The translations under genes and the position numbers were made by a program. DNA of 64,000 bases from Macrobrachium rosenbergii (Eukaryota; Arthropoda; Malacostraca; Decapoda; Palaemonidae), in contig NC_089766.1 of the NCBI RefSeq assembly GCF_040412425.1, positions 12,530,508-12,594,507 on the forward strand. Reading direction: 5' to 3'. Shown one piece after another: positions 60,597-64,000 of the stretch (within the stretch, counting starts at the first letter, position 1; every line of letters starts with the position of its first letter). The notes beneath the pieces are model-generated. The model ran no database searches. It worked only from the letters and a program-made list of their open reading frames with translations, and was not told the DNA's origin.

Positions 60597-61752
60597 TTCA
60601 TGGACTTACCTGTAGATATATATATAGCTGTATTCTCGAGAATCCGACAGAATTTCAAAATTCGCGACTGCAAGTGGCCGGGCAGGTGGATAGTACCCAT
60701 TCCACGCCGCTGGGAGGCGGGTATCAAGAACCATTCCCATTTCTATTCAGATTTTTTCTCTGTCGCGGACTGTCAACACCTGTTGTCAGTTCCTCCGCCA
60801 TTAGTTCCAGAAATTTGTTGTCACTTAAGTATTTTGGTTGTTTTGGTGACTGACTGGATCTGTGACTTGGCATAAGCTCTTTGTGGACCGTTTGATTTGC
60901 TTTTTGACTTTTCTTATAATTAAGATGTCTTACCTCCTAGCTATTGAGTCTGTAGCTTAGGTGAATATAGGTGAGGCTATCGAGAAGACCGATAGTTCCT
61001 CACACTTTATGTATGATATGTAAGGGTGTTCAATGCTCTATGATAATCGGTATAATGAATGTGCTGGGATTATCTGAGGTGAGTGGAAGAAATGTGAAGC
61101 CTATATGCTTAAATTGGAGCGTGATAGGCTGAGGAGATCTTCACTCCTAAAGTGCATCCTTAGATGGACAGTCAGGGTTTTCTCCTACTAACCTGTAGTA
61201 AATTTTAGCACTAACCCTGTAGTTTGTTATTTGCTGCAGAAGGTATGCCCTGGCTCTCGTGTTGGAGTCAATGGGTAGCTCTTGAAGCTAAGTGAATGCA
61301 ATTCCAAGCGCAAAGTGTTAGTGCTAGTGCCCTAATGTTGTGGAGCGTCAGATCGGCCCTATAATTCCTCTAGGCCTGGACCTCTGTCGAACTCCCAGGA
61401 CCAGGGAGGGGGCATGTCCCGAAAGCCGCATGAGGGTTCTGAGGGCTTCCCACTGATCTGGCGTCCTGGCAGGTCACGATGGCGCTACCCAGGCTGCCAG
61501 GGATGGAGTGCACGAAGGCAGCATCCTGAAAGGATTGCTTCTCGTCCTCCGACACGTCCTCCCGCCTCGAGGTTGGAGCTCGGTTGGACTCTCGCCCGCA
61601 AGCTTAGAGGGAGAGGGCGCTCGTCCACTCTTCCGCACTCTGAAACGTTTGTGCTCTTCCCGAAAGTTGCGTGGATATTCCTCCGCCAGAAGAGAATAAA
61701 GTGTTTTTCGGATGATGACGCTACTCGACCCCCCTGTCGCGCTAAGGCAAGG
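60597..61752 (+). mobile_element. DIRS fragment, copy 3 (5' part only)
   Basis: Starts with GACTTACCTGTAGATATAT and TCCGACAGAATTTCAAAATT, the same kind of terminal repeat as copies 1 and 2, followed by a 5' region similar to copy 2 (TCTGTCGCGGACTG against TCTGTCGCTGGTTC) and gag-like CTAGGCCTGGACCTC. The DIRS sequence stops at the LTR beginning at 61753. Confidence 0.72.
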
Positions 61753-61911
61753 TGATATACCTTACATTTATATTTATTTATGTTAGAACGAGAGAGTCTG
61801 TATATAGCTATTGGAATAACAGGATTGTAACTTCGGCTGAAGACAAATAAAGAAGGATTAAGGATTATCAGTATTATCTGATTATTCCACCAAGAACAGT
61901 GGGATATAACA
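61753..61911 (+). mobile_element. Putative LTR of an LTR retrotransposon (159 bp)
   Basis: TGATATACC... to ...GGGATATAACA, a TG...CA unit with short inverted ends, containing AATAAA at about 61846. It is followed by GTTGTTAGCAGAGACG, where a primer-binding site would lie. No second LTR is in the window, so this rests on the ends alone. Confidence 0.45.
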
Positions 61912-64000
61912 GTTGTTAGCAGAGACGTCTTCGAATCTCGGACCTGGTATACAAGTCAGAGATGACATCAGAGATTAACAAGTGTTTTCTTGTGATTAAT
62001 GGGTTCCGAAGTTTTGTGAAAATTTTTGTGAAGTCTAAAACCTTGAAAACATGAGTAAACACCACTTACCAAGGGGGTAGAGGGTCCTTACATCAGCTAT
62101 GTTTAGAACAAGGAACTTGAACTTTTCCGCCAAAAAGCTCCCCTAAGATGATATCTGCAGTGTAGGTTCCTCATGTAGGAAAGAAGACAACAAGTATTAC
62201 TTATATTACCAGTATTACTTCTTCTATTGAAAAGTTGGCGCTGGTTGGCGTAGGTTGGCCTTCAAAGAAAATTCACAATTGAAGTTTTACACCCAAGAAA
62301 ATTTACAGAGACCTCTAGTATGTGTGTATTTTTTCTTTTAATTTTTAAGTTAATATTTTCAAATTTAAACATTTCGAAAATTTAAGCTGAAGGTTACCCT
62401 GAAAAATCCCTCACAATTGTTTAAGAAATTAAATTAAAATGGATGTTATGCAAGGTTTGTACAGAGAAAGAATGGACTTGAACAAAGAGATTTGTGAACT
62501 TGAAAAATTTGGTCATATTCAGAGAACCGATGGTAGTTTTGTCTTTCATCATTGTAAAAATTGTGGAGGACCTTTGCTTGTACATAAAGGATGAAAAGGA
62601 TTGTGACTCAGATAGAAATGGACCCAGGATGAAGTAGATATGATAGAAGATATTTTTATCTGCACATGGAATGTTTTTCTGTAAATGTGGCACGTATGGA
62701 CACAAAACAGCTATTAAATGCTTGATATATAGTAAAAAATTTCATGAACAGGATGGAAAAGGAACAGCATATCAGAATTATGCATAAAAGATATTTCGAC
62801 AAGTGTGGTAAGGAAAGTTGCTTATGATTTAACAGCAATCATTGCAATGGGAAAAACTATTGGTGAAGAAATTGCCAAAGGATTAGGCGAAAAGATCAAC
62901 ACAGATTACTAAATGACCTCTCAATCTGGGTTGGTCAAACTTTTGAAAAGTTTCCAAGAAGTAGAAGCGTGGAATACCTCGAACAAAGGATGATGATTTT
63001 TCTGATATGCGGTTAGTAAAGGCCTGAAGAAAATAATGTCAAAGATTATGTTGTTTCTGTGCTATTGGACAAAACATCAGGCTCGAAACAAAAATGCTTG
63101 CAGTTTTGGAAATTCTTAAGCAAAAGTATGCAAAACTACAGCAGGAGAAGTGTTGGTAATTTCTCAAGTCCAATCTTGGAATTTTCCGTAAAGGAAGAGG
63201 ACACTAATGAAACTTACTGGGACAAGTTTGAAGTCTTGATCTGTGATTGTATGAGAGAGGAAGTTACTGTACATTTGTATTACTTGTTGGGTGTTATGAT
63301 GGTAGAAAAAGCATATGATCGGGGGAATATTAATGCAGAAGAGAAAAGAAGACTGATGGTGCCATGGAGACACATGATGGAACTGATAGGAGACCACGAG
63401 AAGGCAATGAAGTTTTTTAATCTTCTGAAGATCGAATACAGAAAGTTAAAAATCGAAAATAATAGAAATATTAGAACTAAATTTTCAGGATCATCTGAGA
63501 ATTTGTCTTCGGTTCACTATGGCGAAAATAGAAGTAGATGGCAAAGATGGCAAAATTTTAAGCAAAGGCCTGATTTTCATAGATTTGGCTGGATGGGAGT
63601 CTAATCCAGGATTTTGGAGGACTCAGTCTGGAACATATAGGAGAGCTCCTCATGGACACCATCAAGACCAGGATCATCTTGAGGCAGTCGTCCAGTTTTA
63701 GACCCTTCTCAATGGTAGGCCAATTTGCAAATGGAAGATCATCTAATAGTAGGCCTGTGTCAAATGATCGAAACATAAAATTTGACTGAAAGAGTGATTA
63801 TGGTCGAAGAAAATGTAAAATCTTGGGAAAGATTAGAAAATGTTGAAGAAAGGAAAGAATGTGAATTTTGTAAGTATGGAAGAAGTATGAGATCATTGAT
63901 GTAGATATTAAGCGATGTAATGTTTGCTAAAGAAGAAGTTACGAGTAGAATACGATTTTGGATACTGGTTGTCCAAATAAACAGTTTGGAAAAAGTTGGC
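61912..64000 (+). pseudogene. LTR-element gag-like region, broken, running off the window
   Basis: Reads MDVMQGLYRERMDLNKEICE with HHCKNCGGPLLVHKG (62440-62592, a CxxC pair), then stops. A longer frame at 63059-63604 has EEVTVHLYYLLGVMMVEKAY and KAMKFFNLLKIEYRKLK, a helical, charged protein. Position after the putative LTR suggests gag, but no diagnostic domain is visible and pol is not reached. Confidence 0.4.

Overview
This window is nuclear DNA from an animal, most likely a decapod crustacean (shrimp, crab or crayfish type). The genes are split by GT-AG introns of up to 5 kb and their closest known relatives are animal proteins. Between and inside them lie very long dinucleotide and ATT-type microsatellites, DIRS and Penelope-like retroelements, P, Tigger/pogo and piggyBac-like DNA transposons, and a short repeat I recall as abundant in decapods. 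There is no bacterial-style gene packing. All identifications rest on reading translations and splice signals by eye; no database search was run.

Layout. (1) 0-8.6 kb: the last coding exon (6077-6244, +) of a tail-anchored protein resembling VAP (VAMP-associated protein), preceded by intron-like sequence. (2) 8.6-16.0 kb: GEMIN8 on the minus strand, three phase-0 coding exons, convergent with the VAP-like gene; the gene looks complete. (3) 16.4-22.7 kb: a decayed DIRS retrotransposon on the minus strand with inverted terminal repeats, an internal complementary region, RT/RNase H and tyrosine recombinase remains. (4) 24.7-28.1 kb: a cluster of palindromic repeats into which a P-element relative inserted (30-bp perfect terminal repeats, 8-bp target duplication, broken transposase). 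(5) 29.3-40.9 kb: MCMDC2 on the plus strand, 13 coding exons that join in frame to about 760 residues. Its introns hold most of the long microsatellites, a head-to-head pair of Penelope-like fragments and a second inverted-repeat element. (6) 42.2 to beyond 49.7 kb: a plus-strand gene I do not recognise, with a possible non-coding first exon and three coding exons. Its first intron holds a decapod repeat split by a TTAA-flanked insertion; a LINE fragment lies further on. (7) 50.35-60.11 kb: a Tigger/pogo transposon with a decayed transposase, split by a second DIRS element (53.36-59.87 kb, plus strand). (8) 60.6-64 kb: a truncated third DIRS fragment cut off by the 5' end of an LTR retrotransposon that runs out of the window.

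The host genes belong to separate processes: VAP tethers the ER to other membranes, Gemin8 works in the SMN complex in snRNP assembly, and MCMDC2 is a meiotic recombination MCM-like protein. I see no operon-like link between them. The most informative structures are the nested mobile elements, the outward-facing splice-donor motifs at DIRS ends, and the inverted retroelement pairs bounded by microsatellites inside MCMDC2.
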